A DNA stretch of 64,000 nucleotides from Nocardioides antri (lineage in GTDB: Bacteria; Actinomycetota; Actinomycetes; Propionibacteriales; Nocardioidaceae): assembly GCF_008373765.1 (NCBI RefSeq), contig NZ_VUJW01000003.1, positions 620,001-684,000 of the forward strand, written 5' to 3'. This document shows, piece after piece, positions 17,498-26,131 of the stretch; position 1 is the stretch's first letter; the number at the start of each line of letters is the position of its first letter. A program made the translations under genes and the position numbers. The notes under the pieces were generated by a model that searched no databases, was not told where the DNA came from, and saw only the letters and a program-made list of their open reading frames with translations.

Positions 17498-17950
17498 ATG
17501 ATCACCTCCGACGCGATCGTCTGGAACGCCCCGAACGACCCGCACCCGGCCCGCGCCGCGTCCCAGCGCTCCTACTCGGCAGTCGCCAAGGGCGACCTGG
17601 ACGAGTGGCTGACCGTCTATGCCGAGGACTGCGTGCTCGAGGACCCCGTCGGGCGCTCCATGTTCGACCCCGAGGGCGCCGGGCACCACGGCCACGCGGG
17701 CATCTCGGCGTTCTGGGAGAAGGCGATCGCGCCGATCGCGCGGTTCGAGTTCGAGATCCACGACTCCTTCGCCAACCCCGAGAGCAGCACCTGCGCCAAC
17801 ATCGGCCGGATCAAGACGTCGTTCCCCGACGGCAGCTACACCGTGACCGAGCTGATCATGGTGTACGTCGTCGACGACGGCGGCCGGGTGAAGTCGATGA
17901 AGGCGTACTGGGAGCCGGAGCGGACGATGGCGTCCTACACGTTGCCCTGA
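17498..17950 (+). CDS. SnoaL/ketosteroid-isomerase-like NTF2-fold protein
   Basis: This 150-aa NTF2-like protein has the usual core: QRSYSAVAKGDLDEWLTVYAEDCVLEDPVG and HGHAGISAFWEKAIAP. The final strands carry VYVVDDGGRVKSMKAYW. The family includes steroid delta-isomerases (KsdI-type), and KstR-controlled homologues occur in steroid-degrading actinobacteria. The exact KstR-consensus site 22 bp upstream supports a role in steroid or related polycyclic metabolism. The catalytic residues of classical ketosteroid isomerase cannot be confirmed from sequence alone. Confidence 0.82.
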   Translation: MITSDAIVWNAPNDPHPARAASQRSYSAVAKGDLDEWLTVYAEDCVLEDPVGRSMFDPEGAGHHGHAGISAFWEKAIAPIARFEFEIHDSFANPESSTCANIGRIKTSFPDGSYTVTELIMVYVVDDGGRVKSMKAYWEPERTMASYTLP

Positions 17951-17971
17951 CCTCGCCCGCGCGGGTCAGGT

Positions 17972-18613
17972 TCAGCCCTCGATCCGCTCGGCCAGCCAGT
18001 TGACCAGCGGCCGGAGCCGGCGCCAGTCCTGGCGCACCCGGTCGAGCAGCTCGGCCGTGTGCACGTACGGCTCGAAGCCGTAGGAGCGCATCCCGAGCAG
18101 GGACTTGTGGCGCAGCAGCGCGATCCGCGGGTGGTCCTTGGCGTAGCCCCGCGGGGACGTCTTCAGCTGGTCCCCCGCGATGTCGAACCCGCCGCGCTCG
18201 AGGTCCCGCAGGATCCGCTCGAGCAGCTTGCCGGTCCGGTCGTCGGCGATGCCCTCGCGGATCGCAGCCAGCTCGGGACCGGCTGCGTGGTAGGTCCCGC
18301 CGCCGATCCGGACGCCGGCAGCGGACACCTCGACGTACCACCCGGTCGACGGCGCCGCCCCCACGAACGCGCCCTGGTGCGTCTTGTACGGCGTCTTGTC
18401 CTTCGCGAACCGCACGTCGCGGTAGGGCCGGAACACCTTCGCCTCGCCGAACTCCTGGGCCAGCGCGTCGGTCAGCGCCACCATCGGCGCGCGGACCTGG
18501 TCGGCGTAGACGGCCTTGTGGGCCTCCCAGAACGACTTGGTGTTGTCGACCTCGAGGTCGTCGTAGAAGTCGAGCGCGGCGACCGGAAATCCGGTGAACT
18601 CCACGGGTTGCAC
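17972..18613 (-). CDS. DUF2461 domain-containing protein
   Basis: This 213-aa protein belongs to the DUF2461/TIGR02453 family. Conserved features are FYDDLEVDNTKSFWEAHK near the N-terminus, PYRDVRFAKDKTPYKTHQGA and a C-terminal FEPYVHTAELLDRV. The biochemical role of the family is unknown. Translation begins at a GTG at 18613, and the gene ends 21 bp from the convergent SnoaL-like gene. It is only 1 bp downstream of the TetR gene stop, so the two may be co-transcribed. Confidence 0.88.
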   Translation of the reverse strand: MQPVEFTGFPVAALDFYDDLEVDNTKSFWEAHKAVYADQVRAPMVALTDALAQEFGEAKVFRPYRDVRFAKDKTPYKTHQGAFVGAAPSTGWYVEVSAAGVRIGGGTYHAAGPELAAIREGIADDRTGKLLERILRDLERGGFDIAGDQLKTSPRGYAKDHPRIALLRHKSLLGMRSYGFEPYVHTAELLDRVRQDWRRLRPLVNWLAERIEG

Positions 18614-18614
18614 G

Positions 18615-19280
18615 CTAGTCGGCGTCCTGCGGCCGGCCGGCGTCGCGGCGAAGCTCCAGCGCGACCAGGTCGTGGACCCAGTCGCGCCATTGTTCTCGGG
18701 ACCAACCGCACTGGGTCACCAGCAGCGAGTAGCTCTCGACGGACTCGGTTGCGTAGACGAGGTCAGCCACCCGAGCGCGGTCGACCTGCTCGCCTCCGGG
18801 GCGCCCCGCGACCTGGTCGACGAGCAGCCGACTGAACTCCGCTCGCTGCGCCCGCAACGAGCGCATCAGCGCGGCGACGTCGGGGTCCGCCTCGGCAGCC
18901 ATCATGGCGGTGTAGATCGGAGCGACCCGCGCGGTCGACATCTGCATCTGCTCGAGGGCACACCGCCACGCCTCGGCAGCGGTCGATGCCTCGGCCAGGG
19001 CTCGGAACCACTCCCTCTCCGCGATCGGCACCGGCTCTTCGTCCCCCGCGAGGGCGACGTCGTGAGCCGCAGCCAGCACTCCGACTTTCGAGCCGTAGGC
19101 CGAGTACACCGTCTGCACGGCCGTCTGTGCCGCAGCCGCGATGTCGCCCACGGTCGTCGCCACATATCCCTGGCGCTCGAACAGCTCGATCGCTGCTTGC
19201 ACGACACGCGACCTCGCAGCCTCGTCCCGCGGTCGCCCTCGTCGCACGGCCACCCGCACCTCCTCTTGCGAAGGGCTCAT
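18615..19280 (-). CDS. TetR-family repressor
   Basis: This 221-aa regulator has an N-terminal TetR helix-turn-helix (VVQAAIELFERQGYVATTVGDIAAAAQTAVQTVYSAYGSK) and a variable ligand domain. It is divergent from the WrbA-like/MFS operon with 54 bp between starts. A palindrome TGGAAT-TAT-ATTCCA occupies that gap. The usual reading is ligand-relieved repression of the flavoprotein and exporter. The inducer is unknown, perhaps a quinone or antibiotic. Confidence 0.9.
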   Translation of the reverse strand: MSPSQEEVRVAVRRGRPRDEAARSRVVQAAIELFERQGYVATTVGDIAAAAQTAVQTVYSAYGSKVGVLAAAHDVALAGDEEPVPIAEREWFRALAEASTAAEAWRCALEQMQMSTARVAPIYTAMMAAEADPDVAALMRSLRAQRAEFSRLLVDQVAGRPGGEQVDRARVADLVYATESVESYSLLVTQCGWSREQWRDWVHDLVALELRRDAGRPQDAD

Positions 19281-19285
19281 TCAAC

Positions 19286-19318
19286 CAGATAGATTCTGGA
19301 ATTATATTCCATTATCTG
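19286..19318. promoter_or_regulatory. TetR operator region between TetR and WrbA-like genes
   Basis: TGGAAT-TAT-ATTCCA (19297-19311) is a perfect inverted repeat. It is bracketed by CAGATA (19286-19291) and TATCTG (19313-19318), which are also mutually inverted. The block is unusually AT-rich for this genome and fills most of the 54-bp divergent promoter region. Confidence 0.6.
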
Positions 19319-19334
19319 ATGTCAGGAGGTCTCC

Positions 19335-19949
19335 ATGTCCCGCGTCGCCGTCGTCTACTACTCCTCGACCGGCACGGTCCACGCGCTTGCGGAAGCGGTC
19401 GCGACAGGAGCTCGCGAAGCAGGCGCGGAGGTCCGGCTGCGTCGGGTTGCCGAGCTGGTGCCCTCAGAGGTCATCGAGCGCAACGACGAGTGGCGTGCAC
19501 ACCTGGAAGCGACCGCCCACATCCCCTGCGCGACCGTCGACGACCTGGTGTGGGCCGAGGGGTTCGCCTTCGGCACGCCGACCCGGTTCGGTCAGCCCGC
19601 GTCCCAGCTCAAACAGTTCCTCGACTCGACCAGCGACGCCTGGAACGCCGGGCAGCTGGCCGGCAAGCCGGCGATCGGATTCACCAGTGCCTACGAGCGG
19701 CACGGCGGCCACGAGGCGACCTTGCTCGCGCTGTTCCACACGCTCTGCCACTGGGGGTCGATCATCGTTCCGAGCGGCTACGTCGACTACGACGTCGCGC
19801 ACGCCGCCGGCGGAAACCCGTACGGCATCAGCAGCGTCGGGGGCGACGGACCGCCGAGCCGGGAGGTCCTCACGGCGGCCCGTCTGCAGGGCCGACGCCT
19901 GGCCGTGCTCGCCGAGGCGTTGGCCGTCCCGGCCGAGGAGGTGGCATGA
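19335..19949 (+). CDS. WrbA-like NAD(P)H:quinone oxidoreductase (flavodoxin fold)
   Basis: This 204-aa FMN-dependent flavoprotein probably carries out two-electron quinone reduction. It has the FMN-binding start VAVVYYSSTGTVHALAEAVATGA and the WrbA-like segments FAFGTPTRFGQPASQLKQFLD and TSAYERHGGHEATLL. AGGAGG precedes the ATG. The downstream MFS gene overlaps its stop by 4 bp (ATGA). Together with the divergent TetR gene this looks like a quinone or electrophile stress cassette. Confidence 0.9.
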   Translation: MSRVAVVYYSSTGTVHALAEAVATGAREAGAEVRLRRVAELVPSEVIERNDEWRAHLEATAHIPCATVDDLVWAEGFAFGTPTRFGQPASQLKQFLDSTSDAWNAGQLAGKPAIGFTSAYERHGGHEATLLALFHTLCHWGSIIVPSGYVDYDVAHAAGGNPYGISSVGGDGPPSREVLTAARLQGRRLAVLAEALAVPAEEVA

Positions 19950-21361
19950 CGGCCGTCGGCACCACCCCGGACCACGCCGTACGGGGCTCCCGGCGTTGGT
20001 GGGCCCTGGCTTCGCTCACCGGGGCCAACCTGCTCGTCTTCGCTGCGGTGACGATCATGAACGTCGCCCTCCCGGCAGCACGGTCCGACCTTGCGCTCTC
20101 CACCGGGGCGACCCAGCTAGTGGTCACGCTCTACTCGCTGGCGTTCGGCACCTTCATCCTCTTCGCGGGCCGCCTGGCGGACGTGGTCGGCCTCCGGCGC
20201 TGCCTCGTGGCGGGCTTGGTCGGGTTCGCGGGTGCCTCGCTCATCGGTGGCATGGCCCCCGACGGCGGGATCCTGCTCCTCGCACGCGCCTTGCAGGGCG
20301 GGTCAGGAGCATTCGTCGCCGCGACGGCAGTGTCGCTGATGTCGGTCAGCTTCCCGTACGGAAGAGACCGCGAGATCGCCTTCGGAGTGCTCGGGGTGGT
20401 GATGGGCATCGGCACCGCGGGGTCGTTCTTGCTGGCCGGCGCGCTGGTGGACGTCTTGTCGTGGCGCTGGTGCCTCCTGGTCAACGTCCCGCTGGCCCTG
20501 GCGGTGGCCGGGGTCATCCTGCGGACCGCGCCGGCAGGACCTCGACGCGAGGGGAGCCGCGTCGACGTCGTCGGCGCAGTCCTCGTCTGCCTCTCGCTCG
20601 CGGCGCTGGTGGCGGGTCTCGACCGGGTCACTGCATGGGGCTGGCGGCACGGCGGGACGCTCGGCCTGCTGGCGGGCGGACTGTTCGGGCTCGGACTGTT
20701 CGTCGCTGCGCTCCGTCGTGTCGAGCAGCCCCTCGTCCCCCTGCACCTGGTGGCCGACCGGAACCGGGTCGCTGCCTACGTCGCGGCCGCTTTCGTCGGC
20801 GTCGCCATGTTTGCGGGCATGTTCGTGCTGACGTCGTTCCTCCAGGAGGTCCGGGGCCTGAGCCCGGTGCAGATCGGGCTGGCCTTCCTGCCCCTCGCCG
20901 TCGGCGCCGTCCTCACCACGTGGCTGCTCCCGGCGTTGCGGGCGCGCGCCTCAGCGGCTTTGGTGCTCGCGCTCGGCTTGGTTCTCGCAGCAGCAGCCGT
21001 GGCGACCTTCACCGTGCTCGGGCCCGAGTCGAGCTACGGCGGCGGCGTGCTGCCCGCGATGCTGCTGCTCGGAGCAGGCGGGACGGTCGTCATGATCACG
21101 GCCGGCGACGTCGCCACCCTGGGAGCAGGCGCAGAGAGCGGCGTGGCCGGATCGGCGGTCAACTCCGCCCAGCAGGTCGGGGCGGCACTGGGCACCGCCT
21201 TGCTGACGTCGGTGATGAGCCTGACGACGAGGGATGAGCTCGCGGCGGGTGCCGATGCCGCGACCGCGACGATCGCGGGGTACGCCCGTGCGGGCCTCGT
21301 CGGCGCCTTGCTGCTCGTCGTCGCGGCGGTCCTGGTGTGGCTCCTGCCGCGTCGACAGTGA
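19946..21361 (+). CDS. MFS transporter, DHA2 family (14 TM)
   Basis: This 471-aa drug:H+ antiporter-type exporter has about 14 hydrophobic segments with motif-A-like GRLADVVGLRRCL after TM2 and the C-motif region ALQGGSGAFVAATAVSLMS. The ATG at 19946 overlaps the stop of the WrbA-like gene, indicating translational coupling. An open frame continues far upstream but lies over the TetR and flavoprotein genes and is not coding. It probably exports the compound sensed by the TetR protein. Confidence 0.9.
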   Translation: MTAVGTTPDHAVRGSRRWWALASLTGANLLVFAAVTIMNVALPAARSDLALSTGATQLVVTLYSLAFGTFILFAGRLADVVGLRRCLVAGLVGFAGASLIGGMAPDGGILLLARALQGGSGAFVAATAVSLMSVSFPYGRDREIAFGVLGVVMGIGTAGSFLLAGALVDVLSWRWCLLVNVPLALAVAGVILRTAPAGPRREGSRVDVVGAVLVCLSLAALVAGLDRVTAWGWRHGGTLGLLAGGLFGLGLFVAALRRVEQPLVPLHLVADRNRVAAYVAAAFVGVAMFAGMFVLTSFLQEVRGLSPVQIGLAFLPLAVGAVLTTWLLPALRARASAALVLALGLVLAAAAVATFTVLGPESSYGGGVLPAMLLLGAGGTVVMITAGDVATLGAGAESGVAGSAVNSAQQVGAALGTALLTSVMSLTTRDELAAGADAATATIAGYARAGLVGALLLVVAAVLVWLLPRRQ

Positions 21362-21373
21362 CTCAGCTACGGA

Positions 21374-21445
<72 letters not shown>

Positions 21446-21474
21446 GTGCGCGCAACATCCGCGCGGTCGGAATG

Positions 21475-22236
21475 TTACCCGATAGGGGTCAGGCCCGGAC
21501 GCTTCGGCTCCACACCGTCGCCGGACGAGCGGCCGGTGATCCGGCGCGCCACCCAGGGGGCCAGGTGCGCGCGGGCCCACGCCAGGTCGGCCTGCCGCTG
21601 GGCGCGCCGCGCGAGCTCCGGAACCTCGGGCACCGCGAGCGGCACCAGGTCGTGGGGTACGCCGAGCCGGTCGAGCACGGCGATGGCGATCGCCTGGTGC
21701 CCGGCAGGGTTGAGGTGGAGCCGGTCGGCGTCCATGATTTCGGCGACCTTCCAGCCACGCATCCGCCACATGTCGACCAGGGTCGCGTCGTGCTTCTCGG
21801 CGATCTCGCGCACCCACTCGTTGAAGACCGCCGTGCGGCCGCGGATCAGCCGCATCACCGGGTTGAGTCCCGGGTCGGCGATCGTGAACATCACGACCCG
21901 CGCACCGGTCGCTGCGAGCCGGCCGACCGCCTCGTCGTACGCCGACGCCAGCAGGTCGAGGTCGACCTTCGGCCGGAGCACGTCGCTGCCGCCGCCGTGG
22001 ATGGTGACGAGATCCGGCGCCAGGTCGATCGCCGGGCCGACCTGCTCGTCGATGATCGCCGGCAGCTTGCGGCCGCGGATGGCGAGGTTGGCGTACCCGA
22101 AGTCCGGCGACCGGAGGGCGAGGACCTCGGCGACCCGGTCCGCCCAGCCGCGGCAGCCGTTGGGTCGCGTCGGGTCGGTGTCCCCGACACCCTCGGTGAA
22201 GGAGTCGCCGAGGGCGACGTACCTCTGGAAAGTCAC
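21475..22236 (-). CDS. SGNH/GDSL hydrolase
   Basis: This 253-aa esterase-like protein has block I ([14 protein letters not shown], nucleophile serine), block III with GGGSDV near residue 82 (asparagine replaced by serine-aspartate context), and block V ([14 protein letters not shown]) with the catalytic aspartate-x-x-histidine. No signal peptide is seen, so it is likely cytoplasmic. The GTG at 22236 starts the canonical fold; the frame reaches 22323 but would overlap the dcd promoter. The substrate is unknown: a lipid, acetyl-sugar or lysophospholipid are all possible. Confidence 0.88.
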   Translation of the reverse strand: MTFQRYVALGDSFTEGVGDTDPTRPNGCRGWADRVAEVLALRSPDFGYANLAIRGRKLPAIIDEQVGPAIDLAPDLVTIHGGGSDVLRPKVDLDLLASAYDEAVGRLAATGARVVMFTIADPGLNPVMRLIRGRTAVFNEWVREIAEKHDATLVDMWRMRGWKVAEIMDADRLHLNPAGHQAIAIAVLDRLGVPHDLVPLAVPEVPELARRAQRQADLAWARAHLAPWVARRITGRSSGDGVEPKRPGLTPIG

Positions 22237-22297
22237 CGGCCTATTGTGCAGCACTGTCCGGCGGCCGGTCGCGGAGTCAACGGATAGGGTGCCGCAC

Positions 22298-22873
22298 GTG
22301 CTGCTGAGCGACCGCGACATCATCGCCGAGATCGACGCCGGACGGATCGCGATGGATCCCTACGACCCGGCGATGCTGCAGCCGTCGTCGATCGACGTCC
22401 GGCTCGACCGGTACTTCCGGGTGTTCGAGAACCACAAGTACCCCCACATCGACCCGGCGGCGGACCAGTCCGACCTGACCCGCATCGTCGAGCCCGAGGG
22501 CGACGACCCGTTCATCCTGCACCCGGGCGAGTTCGTGCTCGGGTCGACCTACGAGATGGTCTCGCTGCCCGACGACGTCGCGGCCCGCGTCGAGGGCAAG
22601 TCGTCGCTCGGCCGGCTCGGCCTGCTCACCCACGCGACCGCCGGCTTCGTCGACCCCGGCTTCTCGGGCCACGTCACGCTCGAGCTCGCCAACGTCGCGA
22701 CGCTGCCGATCAAGCTCTACCCCGGCATGAAGATCGGCCAGTTCTGCTTCTTCCGGCTCACCTCGCCGTCCGAGCATCCCTACGGTTCGGAGAAGTACGG
22801 CTCGCGCTACCAGGGGCAGCGCGGCCCGACCCCGTCGCGGTCCTACCTGAGCTTCCACCGCACCCAGATCTGA
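22298..22873 (+). CDS. dcd: dCTP deaminase
   Basis: This 191-aa enzyme deaminates dCTP. In actinobacteria the homologue is bifunctional (dCTP deaminase/dUTPase) and releases dUMP for thymidylate synthesis. Characteristic sequence includes [12 protein letters not shown] at the start, [35 protein letters not shown] with the catalytic glutamate/arginine region, and the C-terminal [14 protein letters not shown] clamp. The length equals that of the mycobacterial enzyme. GTG 22298 is used; a GTG nine bases upstream is an alternative. Confidence 0.95.
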   Translation: MLLSDRDIIAEIDAGRIAMDPYDPAMLQPSSIDVRLDRYFRVFENHKYPHIDPAADQSDLTRIVEPEGDDPFILHPGEFVLGSTYEMVSLPDDVAARVEGKSSLGRLGLLTHATAGFVDPGFSGHVTLELANVATLPIKLYPGMKIGQFCFFRLTSPSEHPYGSEKYGSRYQGQRGPTPSRSYLSFHRTQI

Positions 22874-22887
22874 GGGCGTCGCAGAAG

Positions 22888-22901
22888 TTAGGCTAACCTA
22901 A
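22888..22901. promoter_or_regulatory. IdeR/DtxR iron box
   Basis: TTAGGCTAACCTAA is the core of the actinobacterial IdeR/DtxR 19-bp operator. It ends 5 bp before the start codon of the siderophore-interacting protein gene, so iron-loaded IdeR would block transcription initiation. The spacing implies a leaderless or very short-leader mRNA. Confidence 0.85.
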
Positions 22902-22906
22902 CCTTC

Positions 22907-23878
22907 GTGACCGTCACGAAGAACGCGTACCTCGCCGGCCTCCCCATGATCCTGGACGAGGTCGAGGTGCTCCGTGCCGAGCGCGTCTCGCCGTCGTTCG
23001 TCAGGGTGGAGCTCGCCGGCCCCGGCCTGGCCGAGTGCGGCACCCCCGGCGCCCTCTACGACCAGCGGATGAAGATCGTCTTCCCGAACGCCGCCGGGGC
23101 CCTGCCGTCGTTCGAGGACATGGACGAGTCCTGGTGGGCGACCTGGCTGAAGATCCCCGAGGGCGAGCGCGGCTGCATGCGGACCTACACCATCCGGGAC
23201 CTGGTCGGCTCGGGCGCCGACACCCGGCTCGTGGTGGACATCGTCGTGCACGCGCCCGGCGAGCACTCCGGTCCCGGCAACGAGTGGGCGCTGCGGGCTA
23301 GCGCCGGCGACCGGGTGGTGGTCCTCGCGCCGCGCCTCGGCCACGACTTCGGCGGCGTCGAGTGGTCGCCCGGTACGGCGACCCGACTGCTGCTCGCAGG
23401 AGACGAGACCGCCGTACCCGCGATCCGCGGCATCCTGCGCGACCTGCCGGCCGACGCCACCGGCGCGGCGTTCGTCGAGGTGCCGACAGCGGAGGACATC
23501 CAGCGCGACGTCGCCAGGCCGACCGGCTTGGAGCTGACCTGGCTGCCCCGCGGCGACGCCCCGCGCGGCGCAAGCCTGCACGCCGCCGTGATCGCCTGGC
23601 TCACCGGGACCGCCGAGACCGCGCCCGAGGTCGGTGACGACGAGATCGACCCCGACCTCTGGGAGACCCCGGTGCACTCCTCCTCCGGGGAGCAGGTCGC
23701 GGAAGCCACCCGGGTGCCGATGGACGACACCCCGTACGCCGGCCTCTACTCGTGGATCGCGGGTGAGTCCAAGGTCGTCACCGGGCTGCGTCGCCGGCTC
23801 GTCAACGAGCTCGGGATCGACCGCGGCCAGGTCGCGTTCATGGGCTACTGGCGCGAGGGCGTCGCGATGCGCTCCTGA
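22907..23878 (+). CDS. Siderophore-interacting protein (FAD ferric-siderophore reductase)
   Basis: This 323-aa flavoprotein of the ViuB/SIP family reduces ferric siderophores in the cytoplasm to release iron. It has a FAD-binding domain with RTYTIRDLV near residue 87 and an NAD(P)H/SIP C-terminal domain with LLAGDETAVPAIRGIL and the closing FMGYWREG. The GTG at 22907 lies 5 bp after an IdeR box; an ATG at 22946 is an alternative. Iron-repressed expression is expected. Confidence 0.92.
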   Translation: MTVTKNAYLAGLPMILDEVEVLRAERVSPSFVRVELAGPGLAECGTPGALYDQRMKIVFPNAAGALPSFEDMDESWWATWLKIPEGERGCMRTYTIRDLVGSGADTRLVVDIVVHAPGEHSGPGNEWALRASAGDRVVVLAPRLGHDFGGVEWSPGTATRLLLAGDETAVPAIRGILRDLPADATGAAFVEVPTAEDIQRDVARPTGLELTWLPRGDAPRGASLHAAVIAWLTGTAETAPEVGDDEIDPDLWETPVHSSSGEQVAEATRVPMDDTPYAGLYSWIAGESKVVTGLRRRLVNELGIDRGQVAFMGYWREGVAMRS

Positions 23879-23881
23879 CCG

Positions 23882-25786
23882 CTAGCGCTTCTGCCGGCCC
23901 GGGAAGGTGATCACCGACGGGTGCTGGGGCCCGGTGTGGAGCGTGATCGGGAGCGCCTGGGTCGGGATGTCCGGGATCGGCGCGAGCAGGTGCGGCACGT
24001 CGAAGCCCTGGACGGTGAACCGGAGCCGGTGGCCGGGCCGGATCACCGCAGCGGTCGGGAAGATCTCGACGTCGACCGGGGCGATCTCGCCCCTCGACAG
24101 CGGGTCCTTCGACGCCTTGGTGAAGGGGTGCCACGGCTGGATCAGGCGCCCGTCGAGGTAGCGGGACCTCGACCTGACCAGCTTGCGCTGCGAGATGACC
24201 TGCCAGCCCCCCGTGAGCCGGGTGACCGTGCCGTCGGGTGCGACGTCCTCGACCGCGACCGACAACATCCCGTCACCGCCCAGGGAGGAGACGAAGAGGC
24301 GCGCGTTGATCGGTCCGCGGAAGCGGACGGGGCGCTCCAGGCGCCGGGTCTGGAAGGTCAGCCCGGTGTAGTCGTTGACGTTGTTGTCGACGAGGCAGGG
24401 GTTGGTGGGCCAGATCTGGTTCATGATCCCGGCCGTCCACTGGTTGGCCGACCTCGTGCAGAGGCCCGACACCGGCAGCGGGACCAGGGTCGACTCACCG
24501 GCGAGGCCGCGCTCCTTGCGGAGGCCGCCGTACTTGCCACCCTGCATCGACGTGCCGGACAGGAGCCGGGTGTGGACGCCCTTCCGGCGGTCGACCCACT
24601 TCCGCGCGGTGCGCCAGCGGTCGGAGCCCTGCTCGAAGTAGGTGACCGGCGCGATCTCACCGAGCCGGCCGTCACGGCCCTTGATCCAGTGGTCGAACCA
24701 CCGCAGCTGCAGCTCGGCCAGCGAGCCGTGGCCCGCCTCGCCCACCTTGGCGCCCGAGGACCCCTCGAGGTGGTCCCAGGGGCCGACGATCATCCGCACG
24801 GGTGCGCCGTTGCGCTGCAGCTTCTCGAACAGCATCGGCGTGCCGCGCTGGAAGAGGTCGTGCTCGCCGCCGATCAGGAAGGTCGGCACCGTGACGTCGT
24901 CGATGTAGTTGATGGCCGAGCGCTCGCGGTAGAACGGCCCGTCGTAGGCGGGGCTCTGGCCGAAGAGCGCTTGCAGCGCGAGGGGCAGGGTGAACTGGCC
25001 GCCGGCGACCAGGTGGTCGATCAGCACGCCGATCGCCGAGGTCGGGTCGCTGCCGACGTAGGCCGGCGGGATCAGGCCGGTCCCGGTCACCAGGCCGAGC
25101 CAGAGCGGCATGAACCCGACGTCGATCTGGCCACCCGAGGCCACGATGTCGCGGTAGACGTCGGCACCCGGCACCTGCGGGAAGATCGCCTTGAGCCCCG
25201 GCGGGTGGTGGCCGGCTGCCATGAGCTGGCTGATGCCCATGTACGACGCACCGGCCATGCCGACCTTGCCGTTGCTCCAGTCCTGGCGGTGCGCCCAGCC
25301 GACGATCTTGCCGGCGTCCTTGTTCTCCCGGGCGCTGAACGCCGCCCAGGTGCCGCCGGAGCTGCCGGTGCCGCGGGCGTCGACGACGAGGTAGTTGTAG
25401 CCGCGCCGGACGAGGTACGCCGGTCCGGCGCCCGCCAGGCCACCGCCCCCGCGCGCAATCACGGTCTTGTTGTAGGCGGTGATCATCACGATCACGGGCA
25501 GCTTCTTGTCGACCGCCTCACCTGCGGCGTCGGCCGGCCGGATCAGATCACCCCGTAGGACGACGCCGTCGTCCATCCGGATCCGGAGGTCCGTGGTCGT
25601 GACCGTGTCCGGGTACTCCGTCGGCCGGGGCTTCCACCGGCTCGCGACCGGCGCGGCCGCGGCAGGCACGACGGCGGCCGGCCGGTCCGGTGCAGCGGCC
25701 GCGACGGTGACCGGCGCGGCGAGGCCGGCCCCGACCACCGCGGACAGGGCGGCAGCGAGCAGGGCGTGACGCAGCAGGTAGTTCAT
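23882..25786 (-). CDS. Secreted CocE/NonD-type (X-Pro dipeptidyl-peptidase S15-like) hydrolase
   Basis: This 634-aa exported serine hydrolase has a signal peptide (residues 1-32, ending in an alanine-rich stretch). The alpha/beta-hydrolase core carries the nucleophile elbow MAGASYMGIS (serine near 181), VVDARGTGSSGG preceding it, a likely histidine in PWDHLEGSSG, and the C-terminal jelly-roll domain typical of CocE/PepX (PVRFRGPINARLFVSSLGGDG). The family hydrolyses esters, amides or X-Pro peptides. It is convergent with the siderophore protein gene, 3 bp apart. Confidence 0.9.
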   Translation of the reverse strand: MNYLLRHALLAAALSAVVGAGLAAPVTVAAAAPDRPAAVVPAAAAPVASRWKPRPTEYPDTVTTTDLRIRMDDGVVLRGDLIRPADAAGEAVDKKLPVIVMITAYNKTVIARGGGGLAGAGPAYLVRRGYNYLVVDARGTGSSGGTWAAFSARENKDAGKIVGWAHRQDWSNGKVGMAGASYMGISQLMAAGHHPPGLKAIFPQVPGADVYRDIVASGGQIDVGFMPLWLGLVTGTGLIPPAYVGSDPTSAIGVLIDHLVAGGQFTLPLALQALFGQSPAYDGPFYRERSAINYIDDVTVPTFLIGGEHDLFQRGTPMLFEKLQRNGAPVRMIVGPWDHLEGSSGAKVGEAGHGSLAELQLRWFDHWIKGRDGRLGEIAPVTYFEQGSDRWRTARKWVDRRKGVHTRLLSGTSMQGGKYGGLRKERGLAGESTLVPLPVSGLCTRSANQWTAGIMNQIWPTNPCLVDNNVNDYTGLTFQTRRLERPVRFRGPINARLFVSSLGGDGMLSVAVEDVAPDGTVTRLTGGWQVISQRKLVRSRSRYLDGRLIQPWHPFTKASKDPLSRGEIAPVDVEIFPTAAVIRPGHRLRFTVQGFDVPHLLAPIPDIPTQALPITLHTGPQHPSVITFPGRQKR

Positions 25787-25908
25787 GAGGCTCCCTCGTA
25801 AGCCGTGCCCAGGCTCAACGACAAGTCAGGTGCACGGTTATTGCACCGACCCTGCCACGAGCGCGGCGCGGATGGCCGGGACGACCGCAGAGAGAGCGGC
25901 CGATGGGG

Positions 25909-26043
25909 TCAGAGGGAGTCGAGGCCTGCGCGGCGCGCGCGGCGGCCGGCCTTGACCCGGACAGCGACCCGGCGGCGGTCGGCACGGGCGATCTTCTCGG
26001 CGATCTCCTGGCGGACCCGGAGCTCGGAACTCGGTTCGATCAT
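25909..26043 (-). CDS. Small basic protein, 44 aa
   Basis: A short frame begins at ATG 26043 with a strong AGGAGGA ribosome-binding site six bases upstream. It encodes a 44-residue, arginine-rich, probably helical peptide (start MIEPSSELRVRQEIAEKIAR, end ARRAGLDSL). It follows the RHH and DUF4097 genes on the same strand, 88 bp downstream. No family is recognised. The good ribosome-binding site is the main evidence that it is translated. Confidence 0.6.
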   Translation of the reverse strand: MIEPSSELRVRQEIAEKIARADRRRVAVRVKAGRRARRAGLDSL

Positions 26044-26131
26044 CGTGATTCCTCCTCTCGCTGCGCGTCGTGTCGATGGGTCTACTCAAGCAGTCGCCAC
26101 CGACAGCGGATGGGCTCGTTCGCGTCGGCCG

